A stretch of 64,000 nt of DNA from CAJXMH01 sp040220135 (GTDB lineage Bacteria > Bacteroidota > Bacteroidia > Flavobacteriales_E > Vicingaceae): positions 123,862 through 187,861 of the forward strand of contig JAVJTT010000007.1 in NCBI GenBank assembly GCA_040220135.1, given 5' to 3'. The first letter of the stretch is position 1. The number at the start of each line of letters is the position of its first letter. The notes beneath the pieces were generated by a model. That model did not search any database. It saw only the letters and a list, made by a program, of their open reading frames with translations, and was not told the DNA's origin. A program made the position numbers and the translations under genes. This document shows, in pieces, positions 1 through 9,010 of the stretch.

Positions 1-783
1 ACAGTTGTTCCATTACTTCTTTTTGGAATTATAGGGTTCAGAATATTTTGGATCGTCGATTTTGGGGAAAAGTTTGAAATGAGAAAGAACCAAATGGACC
101 AAGTGGTTGATCAGGCGCAGCAACAATACAACAGCAAATACATTCTCCAGAAGGAGAATATTAATAAAGAATACAGCATGCCTACGTGGGCTAACCCTAT
201 TGAAGGGTTGATTTTTTCCGCCTTGGATGGTCCTGAAGCATCCGTTAGTTTAATTACTCAAGAAGATCTCGACTATGAACAAAACAAGCGAAATTTGAAC
301 GATAGCAGTTTTGTGCTTCGAAAATTTGATTTGATGGACTATCAGGCGCTTAATTCTGCTTACTTCAAGCTAAGAAAAGTGCCTTACCAAAAACTGAATA
401 CAGCTTCATTCCAGCTAGCGCCGGAGGAATTTGCCAAGCATGTTAAGGTCAAGGTGCTTGAAGGACAGCTTTTGCAGTTTAAAAGCAGCGACAGCACGGC
501 CTCAATTAAGGTACAAATCCTAAACCCCACTAAATTTCCATTACCTTCTGCTAGTGATAGTGAGCTTTTTATCGCTTGTCATTGGTACAAAGCAGATGGG
601 GAGCTACTCCTGTGGGATGGCAGAAGAAATTTACTTGAAGTGGATGTGAAAGGAGAATTTGAGCAGCACATTACCGTAAATCTACCTCAGGAGAAGGGGG
701 GTTATTATTTACAGCCTGACTTGGTGATTGAAGGCAAAATGTGGTATCAGTTCAGCGAGCAATACCGCGTAGAAGTTTTATAG
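1..783 (+). CDS. C-terminal part of a membrane protein, possibly a GT-C-type glycosyltransferase (5' end outside window)
   Basis: The reading frame is open from base 1, so the first ATG at 79 is probably internal and the gene begins before the window. Residues coded by the first ~75 bases are strongly hydrophobic (VVPLLLFGIIGFRIFWIV) and look like a last membrane helix. The following ~230 residues are soluble and end in a beta-sandwich-like segment with the pattern HWYKADGELLLWDGRR ... GGYYLQPDLVIEGKMWY. I recall this 'W-x-D-G-x-R ... Y-x-L-Q-x-D-L-V-x-E-G' pattern from C-terminal domains attached to bacterial glycosyltransferases and related envelope enzymes, so a polytopic glycosyltransferase is a reasonable inference; the catalytic part is not visible. 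It converges on merR with a 6 bp overlap of the 3' ends. Confidence 0.6.
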   Translation, partial: TVVPLLLFGIIGFRIFWIVDFGEKFEMRKNQMDQVVDQAQQQYNSKYILQKENINKEYSMPTWANPIEGLIFSALDGPEASVSLITQEDLDYEQNKRNLNDSSFVLRKFDLMDYQALNSAYFKLRKVPYQKLNTASFQLAPEEFAKHVKVKVLEGQLLQFKSSDSTASIKVQILNPTKFPLPSASDSELFIACHWYKADGELLLWDGRRNLLEVDVKGEFEQHITVNLPQEKGGYYLQPDLVIEGKMWYQFSEQYRVEVL

Positions 784-1104
784 CTCTTCTTTCAGGTCAA
801 CTAAAAATGTGCGAATCTTTTTTAACGACTTGAGCATTTCCATTTGGTTCATGGTGTCATCTCGGTTCTCTCTTAATTTCCTTTTTGCACCATCAAGCGT
901 AAAACCTCTTTCTTTAACCAAGTGGTAGATCAAATGAAAATTATCGACATCTTTTTTTGTGAAAAGTCGGTTGCCTTTTTTGTTCTTTTTTGGTTTAATA
1001 ATTGAAAACTCCTTTTCCCAAAATCGAATCAAAGAAGTGTTTACTTCAAACATTTGGCTCACTTCGCCAATACTATAATACAATTTTGATGTTTGCTGTT
1101 CCAC
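778..1104 (-). CDS. MerR family transcriptional regulator
   Basis: A 108-residue DNA-binding protein. Residues ~9-75 form a MerR-type winged helix-turn-helix (YYSIGEVSQMFEVNTSLIRFW), followed by a short helix that would be the dimerisation coiled coil; there is no effector-binding domain, so the signal sensed is unknown. The start is GTG at 1104. It follows the M23 peptidase gene on the same strand after 33 bp, so the two are probably cotranscribed. Small MerR proteins beside M23 peptidases are familiar in Flavobacteriales genomes; the target genes cannot be read from the sequence. Confidence 0.85.
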   Translation of the reverse strand: MEQQTSKLYYSIGEVSQMFEVNTSLIRFWEKEFSIIKPKKNKKGNRLFTKKDVDNFHLIYHLVKERGFTLDGAKRKLRENRDDTMNQMEMLKSLKKIRTFLVDLKEEL

Positions 1105-1137
1105 GTAGAAATTTTGACCGAATTTAAGTCAAATTAT

Positions 1138-2109
1138 TTAATCAAACGACTGGGTAGGTTGAGCGGCAAACTCAATCATCAACTCGTATTCTTCCGGACT
1201 TAAATCGTTGAAGTAATAATTGATCGGATTTACTTTATCCCCATTTCGATGCACTTCGTAGTGTAAATGCGGAGCCACTGAGGTTCCGGTGTTTCCAACA
1301 TACCCAATCACTTGCCCTCTTCTAACTTCTTCACCACGACGAACATTAAAGTTGCTCATATGGGCGTAAAGGGTTTCATATCCATAACCATGATCAATGA
1401 TCACGTGGTTCCCGTATCCTCTTCGGCTGCGTTCAACATGCTTTACTTTTCCATTTCCAGTAGCGTAAATTTCAGTACCTCGCTCAGCTGAAAAATCCAT
1501 GCCCGTGTGCATTTTACGTCGCTTGTAAATGGGGTGCATGCGCATTCCATAGCCCGAAGCCATGCGCTTTAAGTTTTTATTCGCCACGGGCTGAATAGCC
1601 GGAATAGAAGCCAACATTTTTTCTTTCTTCACTGCCATGTTATACACTTCATCGTAAGACTTCGACTGAATGTATAGCTGTTTGGTTAAATTGTCTAAGG
1701 TTTGGGCACTTTCAATGATGAGGTCTGAGTTACGATAACCTTCCAAGTCCTTGTAGCGGTTAACCCCACCAAAACCAGCTTCTCTAATTTCTTTGGCAAT
1801 CGGCTCTGCCTCAAAAATTACTCGGTAAATGTCATCGTCACGTCTTTGAATGTCTTCCAAAACATGAGCGACTTGCTCCATTCTGCGGTCGAGTAATTCG
1901 TATTGCGACTTTAGTTGACTGTTTTCTTTTTTCAGCAGCTTTTCCTTGGGAGAGTCAATCAGATTGCTGGCTCCCAAATAGATAAGAAACCCCATGAAAA
2001 CGCTTGCAATCAAAAAGGTAGAAGCGCGAAAAATTCGTTGCTTCCAGTCCAGTTCGATCTTTTCGTAACTGAGGGTTCTGGTGTTAAATCTATATTTTGT
2101 CCGAGACAA
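1138..2109 (-). CDS. M23 family metallopeptidase (LytM-type peptidoglycan hydrolase), membrane anchored
   Basis: A 323-residue protein with a short basic cytoplasmic N-terminus, one membrane helix (about residues 28-48), a helical coiled-coil region (~52-165) and a C-terminal M23 domain (~185-295). Zinc ligands are visible: H201 and D205 (HTGMD) and H283 (HLHYE), with H250 (YAH) as the likely catalytic helper, so the enzyme should be active, cutting peptide cross-links of peptidoglycan in the periplasm. The start is TTG at 2109; the N-terminal KYRFNTRTLSYEKIE block resembles the conserved start of Bacteroidota homologs, which supports this unusual codon. It is divergent from alaS across 137 bp and upstream of merR. 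Confidence 0.9.
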   Translation of the reverse strand: MSRTKYRFNTRTLSYEKIELDWKQRIFRASTFLIASVFMGFLIYLGASNLIDSPKEKLLKKENSQLKSQYELLDRRMEQVAHVLEDIQRRDDDIYRVIFEAEPIAKEIREAGFGGVNRYKDLEGYRNSDLIIESAQTLDNLTKQLYIQSKSYDEVYNMAVKKEKMLASIPAIQPVANKNLKRMASGYGMRMHPIYKRRKMHTGMDFSAERGTEIYATGNGKVKHVERSRRGYGNHVIIDHGYGYETLYAHMSNFNVRRGEEVRRGQVIGYVGNTGTSVAPHLHYEVHRNGDKVNPINYYFNDLSPEEYELMIEFAAQPTQSFD

Positions 2110-2128
2110 TTTTGCTGGCTTATTTAGT

Positions 2129-2136
2129 TAAATTTG
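2129..2136 (+). promoter_or_regulatory. Putative -7 element upstream of alaS
   Basis: TAAATTTG matches the Bacteroidota -7 consensus TAnnTTTG. It lies 110 bp before the alaS start. A TTTG at 2111-2114 could be the -33 box, but the spacing of 14 is shorter than usual. Confidence 0.4.
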
Positions 2137-2246
2137 CTGCCTTTAAAAGCAGTGCGAAGTTAAGCGAATCGGGCTTTGCTTCAAAACACAAAGGTGTTAA
2201 TGCACTGTTAAAGAAAGTTAGCAAAGATTAAAAGTTTTCAACACCT

Positions 2247-4856
2247 ATGACCTCAAAAGAGATTCGAGAAGCCTTCTTTAAATTCTTTCAAACCAAAGGG
2301 CATGAGTTAGTTAGCTCGGCCCCCATTGTGGTAAAAGACGACCCCACTTTAATGTTCACCAATGCGGGAATGAACCAATTCAAAGACCTTTTTTTGGGTA
2401 ATCAAGAAGCAAAGTACAGCCGTGCCGTTGATACTCAAAAATGCCTGCGAGTTTCCGGTAAGCACAACGATTTAGAAGAGGTTGGGGTTGACACCTATCA
2501 CCATACCATGTTTGAAATGTTAGGGAATTGGTCGTTTGGCGATTTTTTTAAAGCGGAAATGATACCATGGGCTTGGGAGTTTTTAACCGATGAGTTAGGC
2601 TTAGAAAAAGAACGCTTGTACGCTACCATTTTTGAAGGCGATCAAAAAGATGGGATTGAAGAAGACAAAGAAGCTTATGAGGCTTGGGCGAAGATTCTTC
2701 CGCCGGAGCGAATTTTAAAAGCCGGAAAAGCCGATAACTTCTGGGAAATGGGTGAAGTAGGTCCTTGTGGGCCTTGTTCTGAAATTCACATGGATCTTCG
2801 CACAGCAGAGGAAAGACAAAAAGTTGAGGGAGCTACGCTAGTCAATCAAGATCATCCGCAAGTGGTGGAAATTTGGAACTTGGTTTTCATGGAGTTTAAC
2901 CGAAAGAAAGACAGCAGTTTGGTTGCTTTGCCTGCCAAGCATGTGGACACCGGAATGGGCTTTGAGCGCTTGTGCATGGCCATGCAGGGAAAAACTTCCA
3001 ATTACGACACGGATGTGTTTGCTCCATTGCTTCAACAAGTTGAAAAATTAAGTGGAAAAAAATATGGAGCAACTGACTCCAAGCAAGATGTGGCTTTTCG
3101 AGTTATTGTGGATCACATTCGGGCTATTGCTTTTACCATTGCTGATGGACAATTGCCTTCAAACACTGGGGCAGGTTATGTAATTCGTCGAATTTTAAGA
3201 AGAGCGGTTCGTTATGGCTATAGCTTTTTGGATTTGAAAGCGCCTTTCTTACATCAATTGTTGCCCACTTTAAGTGAAAACATGGGTGATACCTTCCCTG
3301 AGTTGCTTTCGCAGCAATCATTGGTAACAAAGGTGGTGAAAGAAGAAGAACAATCTTTTTTAAGAACCTTGGAAAAGGGAATTGAAAGATTCGAAGCCTA
3401 CACAGCAAATAAGGTGGACAAAATTGAGGGGCAATTTGCCTTTGAACTTTATGACACTTTTGGCTTTCCAATTGACTTAACCTCCTTATTGGCCGAAGAG
3501 AAAGGGCTTCAAGTTGAGCAAAGGGAATTTGAGAAACAATTAGAAGCGCAAAAACAGCGTTCGAGAGCGGCAACCAAAATCGATGCCGGCGATTGGGTGG
3601 TGATTCGAGAAGATGATAAGGAAGAATTTATCGGTTACGACCATACCCAAAGTCAAGTAAAGATCTGTCGTTATCGCCAAGTTGAGCAGAAAGGCAAAAA
3701 GCGTTACCAGCTAGTCTTTAACTTAACGCCTTTTTATCCCGAAGGTGGAGGGCAAGTTGGGGATCAAGGCTATTTAGAAGCAGGAGGTCAAAAGGTGTCG
3801 ATTCTGGATACCAAAAAAGAGAATCAATTAATCATTCATTTGGCTAAAGAGTTGCCTCAAGATTTGGAAGCAGACTTTAAAGCAGTGGTTAATGGGGAAG
3901 CGCGAAAAGCCACTATGGCCAACCATACTGCAACTCACTTTTTGCATCAAGCTTTAAGGAGCATTCTCGGAGAACATGTGGAGCAGAAAGGTTCTTTGGT
4001 GCATCCGGATTACTTGCGTTTTGACTTTTCGCATTTTCAAAAAGTTAGCCAAGAAGAGATCAGGGCAATCGAGTCGTTTGTAAACGAAAGAATTCGAGAG
4101 AATTTAAACTTGGAAGAGGAACGCAACCTTCCGATTGAAGAAGCTAAAGCAAAGGGAGCCATGGCCCTTTTTGGAGAGAAGTATGGCGATACGGTGCGTG
4201 TGATTCAATTTGGAGAATCCATTGAGCTATGCGGAGGAACTCATGTGCAAGCCAGTGGCGAAATCGGACTGTTTAAAATTACCTCAGAAGGTGCAGTGGC
4301 CTCAGGAGTTCGAAGAATTGAGGCAGTAAGTGGCAAGCAGGCGCAGAAGCTGTTCTTTGAGCAAAATGATTTGATCGAGGAGTTAAAGCAGAGTTTGAAG
4401 CAGCCCAAGAACTTAAAGCAATCGGTAGAGAATCTACTTCAAGATAATCAGAAATTGCAAAAGGAAATTGAGAAATTAAAAGCGAAAGCAGCCGGTAATG
4501 TAAAGCAAGAGCTGAAAGATGCGGTAGAAAAAATAAATGGTGTAAATGCCATTATAAAAGAAGTAGAACTAGATGCCGGATCAATTAAGAATTTAGCCTT
4601 CCAACTTAAAGGAGAAATTGAAAATCTATTTCTAGTATTGGCGTCTAAAGCAGGAGGGAAGCCGACCATCTCCGTTTTGATCAGTGAAAACTTAGTAAGC
4701 GAGAAAGGTTGGGATGCCGGACAAGTTGTACGAGACTTAGCCAAGCACATTCAAGGCGGTGGCGGTGGCCAAGCCTTTTTTGCAACCGCCGGCGGTAAAA
4801 ATCCGGATGGGACTGAAAAGGCCTTAGAGGAAGCGCGAAAGCTTATCGCTGAATAA
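2247..4856 (+). CDS. alaS: Alanine--tRNA ligase
   Basis: Charges tRNA-Ala with alanine in the cytoplasm. At 869 residues it is full length for bacterial AlaRS. Class II catalytic core at residues 1-240 (HHTMFEMLGNWSFGDFF at ~85-101), tRNA-recognition region to ~450, editing domain with the zinc site HTATH (H560, H564) and CGGTH (C662, H666), then a coiled coil (~715-755) and the C-Ala domain (to 869) with a GGGGG turn near the end. All expected zinc ligands are present. The last 14 bp overlap the convergent T9SS gene. Two ORFs on the opposite strand (at 2838-3038 and 3133-3573) are shadows of this gene. Confidence 0.98.
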   Translation: MTSKEIREAFFKFFQTKGHELVSSAPIVVKDDPTLMFTNAGMNQFKDLFLGNQEAKYSRAVDTQKCLRVSGKHNDLEEVGVDTYHHTMFEMLGNWSFGDFFKAEMIPWAWEFLTDELGLEKERLYATIFEGDQKDGIEEDKEAYEAWAKILPPERILKAGKADNFWEMGEVGPCGPCSEIHMDLRTAEERQKVEGATLVNQDHPQVVEIWNLVFMEFNRKKDSSLVALPAKHVDTGMGFERLCMAMQGKTSNYDTDVFAPLLQQVEKLSGKKYGATDSKQDVAFRVIVDHIRAIAFTIADGQLPSNTGAGYVIRRILRRAVRYGYSFLDLKAPFLHQLLPTLSENMGDTFPELLSQQSLVTKVVKEEEQSFLRTLEKGIERFEAYTANKVDKIEGQFAFELYDTFGFPIDLTSLLAEEKGLQVEQREFEKQLEAQKQRSRAATKIDAGDWVVIREDDKEEFIGYDHTQSQVKICRYRQVEQKGKKRYQLVFNLTPFYPEGGGQVGDQGYLEAGGQKVSILDTKKENQLIIHLAKELPQDLEADFKAVVNGEARKATMANHTATHFLHQALRSILGEHVEQKGSLVHPDYLRFDFSHFQKVSQEEIRAIESFVNERIRENLNLEEERNLPIEEAKAKGAMALFGEKYGDTVRVIQFGESIELCGGTHVQASGEIGLFKITSEGAVASGVRRIEAVSGKQAQKLFFEQNDLIEELKQSLKQPKNLKQSVENLLQDNQKLQKEIEKLKAKAAGNVKQELKDAVEKINGVNAIIKEVELDAGSIKNLAFQLKGEIENLFLVLASKAGGKPTISVLISENLVSEKGWDAGQVVRDLAKHIQGGGGGQAFFATAGGKNPDGTEKALEEARKLIAE

Positions 4857-6369
4857 TCAGCTTTTCTTCAAAGCTACTCCCATCTTCATTTTCTGATCGA
4901 ATCAAGTAAGTGCCGGCCTTAAACCCACTAAGCTTAATTTCATTTTGTGGCTGTAGAAAAGTTTTTACCAATTTCCCTTTCAGATCGTAGAAGCGTAGTT
5001 CTTTTACTTCTGAGTTGGGGGCTAAGTGAAGTATATCTTGAGCCGGATTTGGATAAAACCAACGCTCTTGCTCAACGGTTTGAGATTCTTCAATTCCGGT
5101 TACGATTTGCGGTGTTCCATAAGTCTCGCTGCCTTTCTTGAAGTACTCTAAATAGGTAACTACATAGGTTACACCTGCACCGCTTAAGGGAACCGTTATG
5201 AACTCGAGTTCAGTGATTCCTTTTAAGTAATAATAGCTGACATTATACATCGCATAAGGATAATATATCCAAGAGCTTGCACTTGAATCGTAGAGCACTT
5301 CAACCTCTTGGGGCTTAAAAACTAGACGATTGTTAAAGGGACCTCCCACAAATCCCATTTTCAATGAATGCAGATTAGTGCTTGCTCTATGAATACCGTT
5401 TGAATCGGTAGCCACTGAAACATGCATGGCTGGGAAAGAATCAACCAGTTGATTGGCATTTACAATGGTTTTAGTTTCCGTGGTGTTAGCATAGCTATGA
5501 TTCCATTGAGAAGTTGGTGGGTTTGTTGAATAATCAACATTTAAAGTGCTAAACTTCTTTTTTACCTCAAATGTTAAAGTAATCGTATCTCCATTGGCAG
5601 AAGTGTTTTTACTTAAAACTTTGTAATTGGAATACTCTGTATCGGGCGGACCCTGTGGATTTCGTTCTTTCCTAGTGTGGTATTCATCTCCTACACTTAA
5701 TTCTAATTGATCTGCTTTGGTGTAGTAGGTAGACTTATAAATTCTAGTGAAGCTTTTTTTATAGTTATTATTGATAGAATTGCCTTCAATGTTTTCGTAA
5801 AAATTGGGGCTTTCTAGTATTCCATGAGATTTGGAAATTTCAAGTTTCATCTGGTTAACCTTATGACTTTTTGGGTTTCCATTACTATCTAAACATAGAA
5901 AACTAATGTGTTTTATGCTGTCAGAAACTCCATTAATTGTTCCAACAAATGCACTGTCAACAGAAGCAAGAATAGAATTAATTCCCAAGTCAATCAAATT
6001 CCATGATGTGTTAACTTTTGCTTTGGGAACTAAGTATAACCTGCTGCCAAATTGATTAGTTAAGATAATGGAATCATTTCTACGAATTGCTTTTTCTCCA
6101 TATATATTAGGCTGAGTAATGTCGGTTATTGGAACATTGGGTCCATAGAAATTTTGATATACCGTATCATTAAAAATGCGATTGAAGAAAAAGGTGGATT
6201 GGTTTGCTTGAGTCAATACGGAATCAATCTTTAAACCAAGAATCGGGCTTTGACCAGAGTTTTGAGGGTTAAAATTGTAAGTTGAATCGTCTTGAAACAA
6301 TTCCCAGTTTTGCGCAGCTAGTAAACTGCTACTGAGAACTAAAATAGTAGCTGTCAATAGTTTTTTCAT
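4843..6369 (-). CDS. T9SS type A sorting domain-containing protein of unknown function
   Basis: A 508-residue secreted protein: a Sec signal peptide at 1-19 (MKKLLTATILVLSSSLLAAQ) and a C-terminal type A sorting domain from ~435 (WFYPNPAQDILHL ... FYDLKGKLVKTF ... GTYLIRSE). The middle 400 residues are beta-rich and Ser/Thr/Asn/Tyr-rich and I recognise no domain in them. It should cross the outer membrane by the type IX system and be surface attached or released. Monocistronic by context: the next gene upstream on the strand ends 130 bp away. The C-terminus overlaps alaS by 14 bp in antisense. Confidence 0.88.
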   Translation of the reverse strand: MKKLLTATILVLSSSLLAAQNWELFQDDSTYNFNPQNSGQSPILGLKIDSVLTQANQSTFFFNRIFNDTVYQNFYGPNVPITDITQPNIYGEKAIRRNDSIILTNQFGSRLYLVPKAKVNTSWNLIDLGINSILASVDSAFVGTINGVSDSIKHISFLCLDSNGNPKSHKVNQMKLEISKSHGILESPNFYENIEGNSINNNYKKSFTRIYKSTYYTKADQLELSVGDEYHTRKERNPQGPPDTEYSNYKVLSKNTSANGDTITLTFEVKKKFSTLNVDYSTNPPTSQWNHSYANTTETKTIVNANQLVDSFPAMHVSVATDSNGIHRASTNLHSLKMGFVGGPFNNRLVFKPQEVEVLYDSSASSWIYYPYAMYNVSYYYLKGITELEFITVPLSGAGVTYVVTYLEYFKKGSETYGTPQIVTGIEESQTVEQERWFYPNPAQDILHLAPNSEVKELRFYDLKGKLVKTFLQPQNEIKLSGFKAGTYLIRSENEDGSSFEEKLIIQR

Positions 6370-6401
6370 GGGTACTTAGATTGAAGTACAACCAATCAAA
6401 T

Positions 6402-6409
6402 CAAAAATA
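6402..6409 (-). promoter_or_regulatory. Putative -7 element upstream of the T9SS protein gene
   Basis: On the minus strand the sequence reads TATTTTTG, a match to TAnnTTTG, 32 bp before the start at 6369. No convincing -33 box is seen. Confidence 0.35.
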
Positions 6410-6498
6410 GCAGAAGATTGAAAAGAGTAGTTGTCGGTTATAGGCAATATATTTTCGTGAATGCCTTAAAGGTAAGTAGAAAATCTACTACTTCAAAA

Positions 6499-7662
6499 TC
6501 AAGCCCTTACGTAAGTTTTTACGTTTTCTTCTGTAATGCTTTCGCCTCCAAGTATTAACAAGCGCTCTACTACATTGCGTAATTCACGAATGTTGCCAGT
6601 CCAGTCAAATTTTTGAAGGGCTTTTAAGGCTGGCTTATCAAAATTTTTGATGGGCATACCTTGTTCTGAGCTAATGCGATCCACAAAAAAATCAACCAAT
6701 AAGGGAATGTCTTCTTTACGGTCTTTTAGCGCAGGTACATGGATTAAAATTACACTTAGCCGATGGTAAAGGTCTTCTCTGAAGTTGCCTTCTTCGATCT
6801 CCCTTTTTAAATCTTTATTAGTGGCCGCCAGCACTCTTACATTTACTTTAATGTCTTTTTCGCTGCCTACCCTGCTAATCTTATTTTCTTGCAAGGCTCG
6901 CAAAACTTTGGCTTGAGCCGAAGCGCTCATGTCGCCAATTTCATCTAAAAAGAGAGTGCCGCCTTCAGCTTGCTCAAACTTTCCTTTTTTCTGCTTAACA
7001 GCTGAGGTAAAAGCTCCTTTTTCATGACCAAAAAGTTCACTTTCTATCAGCTCAGAAGGAATGGCCGCGCAATTTACTTCCACAAAAGGCTTTTTCTTTC
7101 GCTCACTGTTTTGGTGCAGGTTTCTCGCCACCAACTCCTTGCCGGTTCCATTACTTCCGGTAATGAGAACACGAGCATCGGTAGGAGCAACTTTCGCAAT
7201 CATTTCCTTCACCTCTTCAATGGCTTTGCTTTTCCCAATAATGTCATTCAACTTACTTTGGTGAACTTTTTTGCGGAGGGTTTTCGTTTCTTCCACCAAC
7301 TCACTTCGGTCTAGTGCATTGCGAACCGTTACCAATAGGCGATTTAGGTCAAGAGGCTTGGCGATAAAATCAAAAGCGCCCATTTTAATGGCTTCTACTG
7401 CAGTTTCTATTGTGCCATGCCCAGAGATCATTACAATGGGTAAGTCAGGCTTTTGCTGCAAGCTTTTCTCCAAGACCTCAATTCCATCCATTTTGGGCAT
7501 TTTAATGTCACAAAGCACAAGATCATATTGGCCTTTTTCAATTGCTTTCAAACCTTCGGCACCGTCTTCGGCGGCATCTACTTTAAACTTCTCAAACTCT
7601 AAGATCTCAGTCAGGGTAGACCGAATCGGTCTATCGTCATCAATTACTAAAATATGCGCCAT
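6499..7662 (-). CDS. NtrC-type response regulator / sigma-54 AAA+ protein without a DNA-binding domain
   Basis: A 387-residue protein when started at ATG 7662, which lies 4 bp after the permease stop; an upstream in-frame start at 7722 would run back into the permease gene. Residues 1-118 are a receiver domain (acidic pocket D8-D10, phospho-acceptor D52, K102). Residues ~140-365 are the AAA+ domain of sigma-54 activators: Walker A GSNGTGKE (169-176), Walker B GGTLFLDE (234-241), arginine-finger region around FREDLYHRL. Two oddities: the sigma-54-contact loop reads GAFTSA (216-221) instead of GAFTGA, and the protein stops right after the AAA+ domain with no Fis-type helix-turn-helix. No histidine kinase gene is nearby. 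Last gene of the ABC transporter operon. Confidence 0.93.
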   Translation of the reverse strand: MAHILVIDDDRPIRSTLTEILEFEKFKVDAAEDGAEGLKAIEKGQYDLVLCDIKMPKMDGIEVLEKSLQQKPDLPIVMISGHGTIETAVEAIKMGAFDFIAKPLDLNRLLVTVRNALDRSELVEETKTLRKKVHQSKLNDIIGKSKAIEEVKEMIAKVAPTDARVLITGSNGTGKELVARNLHQNSERKKKPFVEVNCAAIPSELIESELFGHEKGAFTSAVKQKKGKFEQAEGGTLFLDEIGDMSASAQAKVLRALQENKISRVGSEKDIKVNVRVLAATNKDLKREIEEGNFREDLYHRLSVILIHVPALKDRKEDIPLLVDFFVDRISSEQGMPIKNFDKPALKALQKFDWTGNIRELRNVVERLLILGGESITEENVKTYVRA

Positions 7663-7666
7663 TTGA

Positions 7667-9010
7667 TTATGATTTTCTAACGATCCATTTTCCAATTTCT
7701 TTGAAGTTGACTTTTTTGCCATACATCAAAATTCCGGTGCGGTATATCTTACCGGCCATCCAAGTGCTTCCAAGAAAAGAAAGCGCCAATAAAGCCATAG
7801 AAAGTAGAAGTTCCCAAGCTGCGACTCCTACCGGTACTCTCACCATCATGATAATGGGCGAGGTAAAAGGGATTATAGAGGCCCAAAAGGCAAGCGGTCC
7901 GTCGGGGTTTTCAATGGCCGCTTGAGCAATGGCAATGGCCGCAATGAGCGGAACGGTTACCGGAAACATAAATTGTTGGGTATCCGTTTCATTGTCTACT
8001 GCCGAGCCAATGGCTGCGAAGAGAGAGCCATAGAATAAATAACCTCCCATGAAGTAGAACAAGAAGCAACCCAATACCAAAGGAAAGTTAATTCTACCCA
8101 ATCGGTCGCTTAGGCGTTGCGTGAAAGTTTCGGTATTCGATTTTTCTGCTTGAACTTCTTTGGCTGCCTGTTTCGGATTTAAATTCTCAATTTGTTTTAC
8201 CTGTTCAACTTTTGCTTTGGTCAAGTCATCCTTAAAGATTTGTTGGGCAGCAAAAATCAAAGTGCCACTTAAAACGATCATGATGGCAATCTGTGTGAAG
8301 GCAACCAAGGCAACACCCACAATTTTGCCAATCATTAACTGAAAGGGTTTCACGGAAGATATAATCACCTCTACAATGCGGTTTGTTTTCTCTTCAATTA
8401 CCCCGCGCATCACCTGCACACCATAAAGAAAAATGAACATGTAGATAAAAAAGGCAAGTACAAAGCCCACGCCCGAGGCTAAAACCCCGCCGGTCTCTTC
8501 GGTTTGTCCGTCTGCGGTTAATTTATTGGGAACAATTTCTACATTGGGCCGCAAGCCGGAGATTTGATCGAGGCTAAGATCGAATTGGTCTTCTAGTTTT
8601 TTGTTTTCGATCACTTTGGCTATTTGGCTTTCCATGTATTCCAAACTACTGCTAGAAGGTTTTTCTTCGTAAAAGATCTGTACCGTTTTGGGTAGGGTAA
8701 CTACTACCTCAGGAATGTGAAGGATTGCGGTGTAAGGCCCATCATTTCGAAGGTCGTCCTGCGCATCTTTCAAACTTCTAAATTCATAATTGAATTTAAG
8801 GTCTTCGGTGTTCTTGAATTGGCGAATAAACAAACCGGTTTCATCAATTACCTCAATGTTTTGGGGGTCATCTTGCTGAGTGGCCAACCAAGTAGGTACT
8901 ATAAGCAAAGCCGCAATCAAGATCGGCCCTACAATACTCATGATAATAAAGCTTTTCTTCTTTACTCTAACTAAGTATTCTCTTTGTATAATTAAACTGA
9001 CTTTACTCAT
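7667..9010 (-). CDS. ABC transporter permease (NatB-like, ABC-2 type)
   Basis: A 447-residue inner-membrane protein: one N-terminal helix (about 20-42, FIIMSIVGPILIAALLIVPTW), a large extracytoplasmic loop (~45-180), and five or six helices in the C-terminal half (~185-430). This is the ABC-2/NatB arrangement found in sodium-efflux and drug-efflux exporters; the substrate cannot be told from sequence. Its first 8 bp overlap the end of the ATPase gene, so the two are translationally coupled and form one transporter. The regulator gene follows after 4 bp. Confidence 0.93.
   Translation of the reverse strand: MSKVSLIIQREYLVRVKKKSFIIMSIVGPILIAALLIVPTWLATQQDDPQNIEVIDETGLFIRQFKNTEDLKFNYEFRSLKDAQDDLRNDGPYTAILHIPEVVVTLPKTVQIFYEEKPSSSSLEYMESQIAKVIENKKLEDQFDLSLDQISGLRPNVEIVPNKLTADGQTEETGGVLASGVGFVLAFFIYMFIFLYGVQVMRGVIEEKTNRIVEVIISSVKPFQLMIGKIVGVALVAFTQIAIMIVLSGTLIFAAQQIFKDDLTKAKVEQVKQIENLNPKQAAKEVQAEKSNTETFTQRLSDRLGRINFPLVLGCFLFYFMGGYLFYGSLFAAIGSAVDNETDTQQFMFPVTVPLIAAIAIAQAAIENPDGPLAFWASIIPFTSPIIMMVRVPVGVAAWELLLSMALLALSFLGSTWMAGKIYRTGILMYGKKVNFKEIGKWIVRKS

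Noticed and set aside
3133..3573. 146-residue ORF on the minus strand inside alaS
   Set aside because: Lies wholly within the intact alaS reading frame on the opposite strand, has no domain or plausible start context, and is a shadow.
7271..7666. 131-residue plus-strand ORF
   Set aside because: Antisense to the receiver-domain part of the NtrC-like gene; its Ser/Leu-rich translation is typical of a shadow frame.
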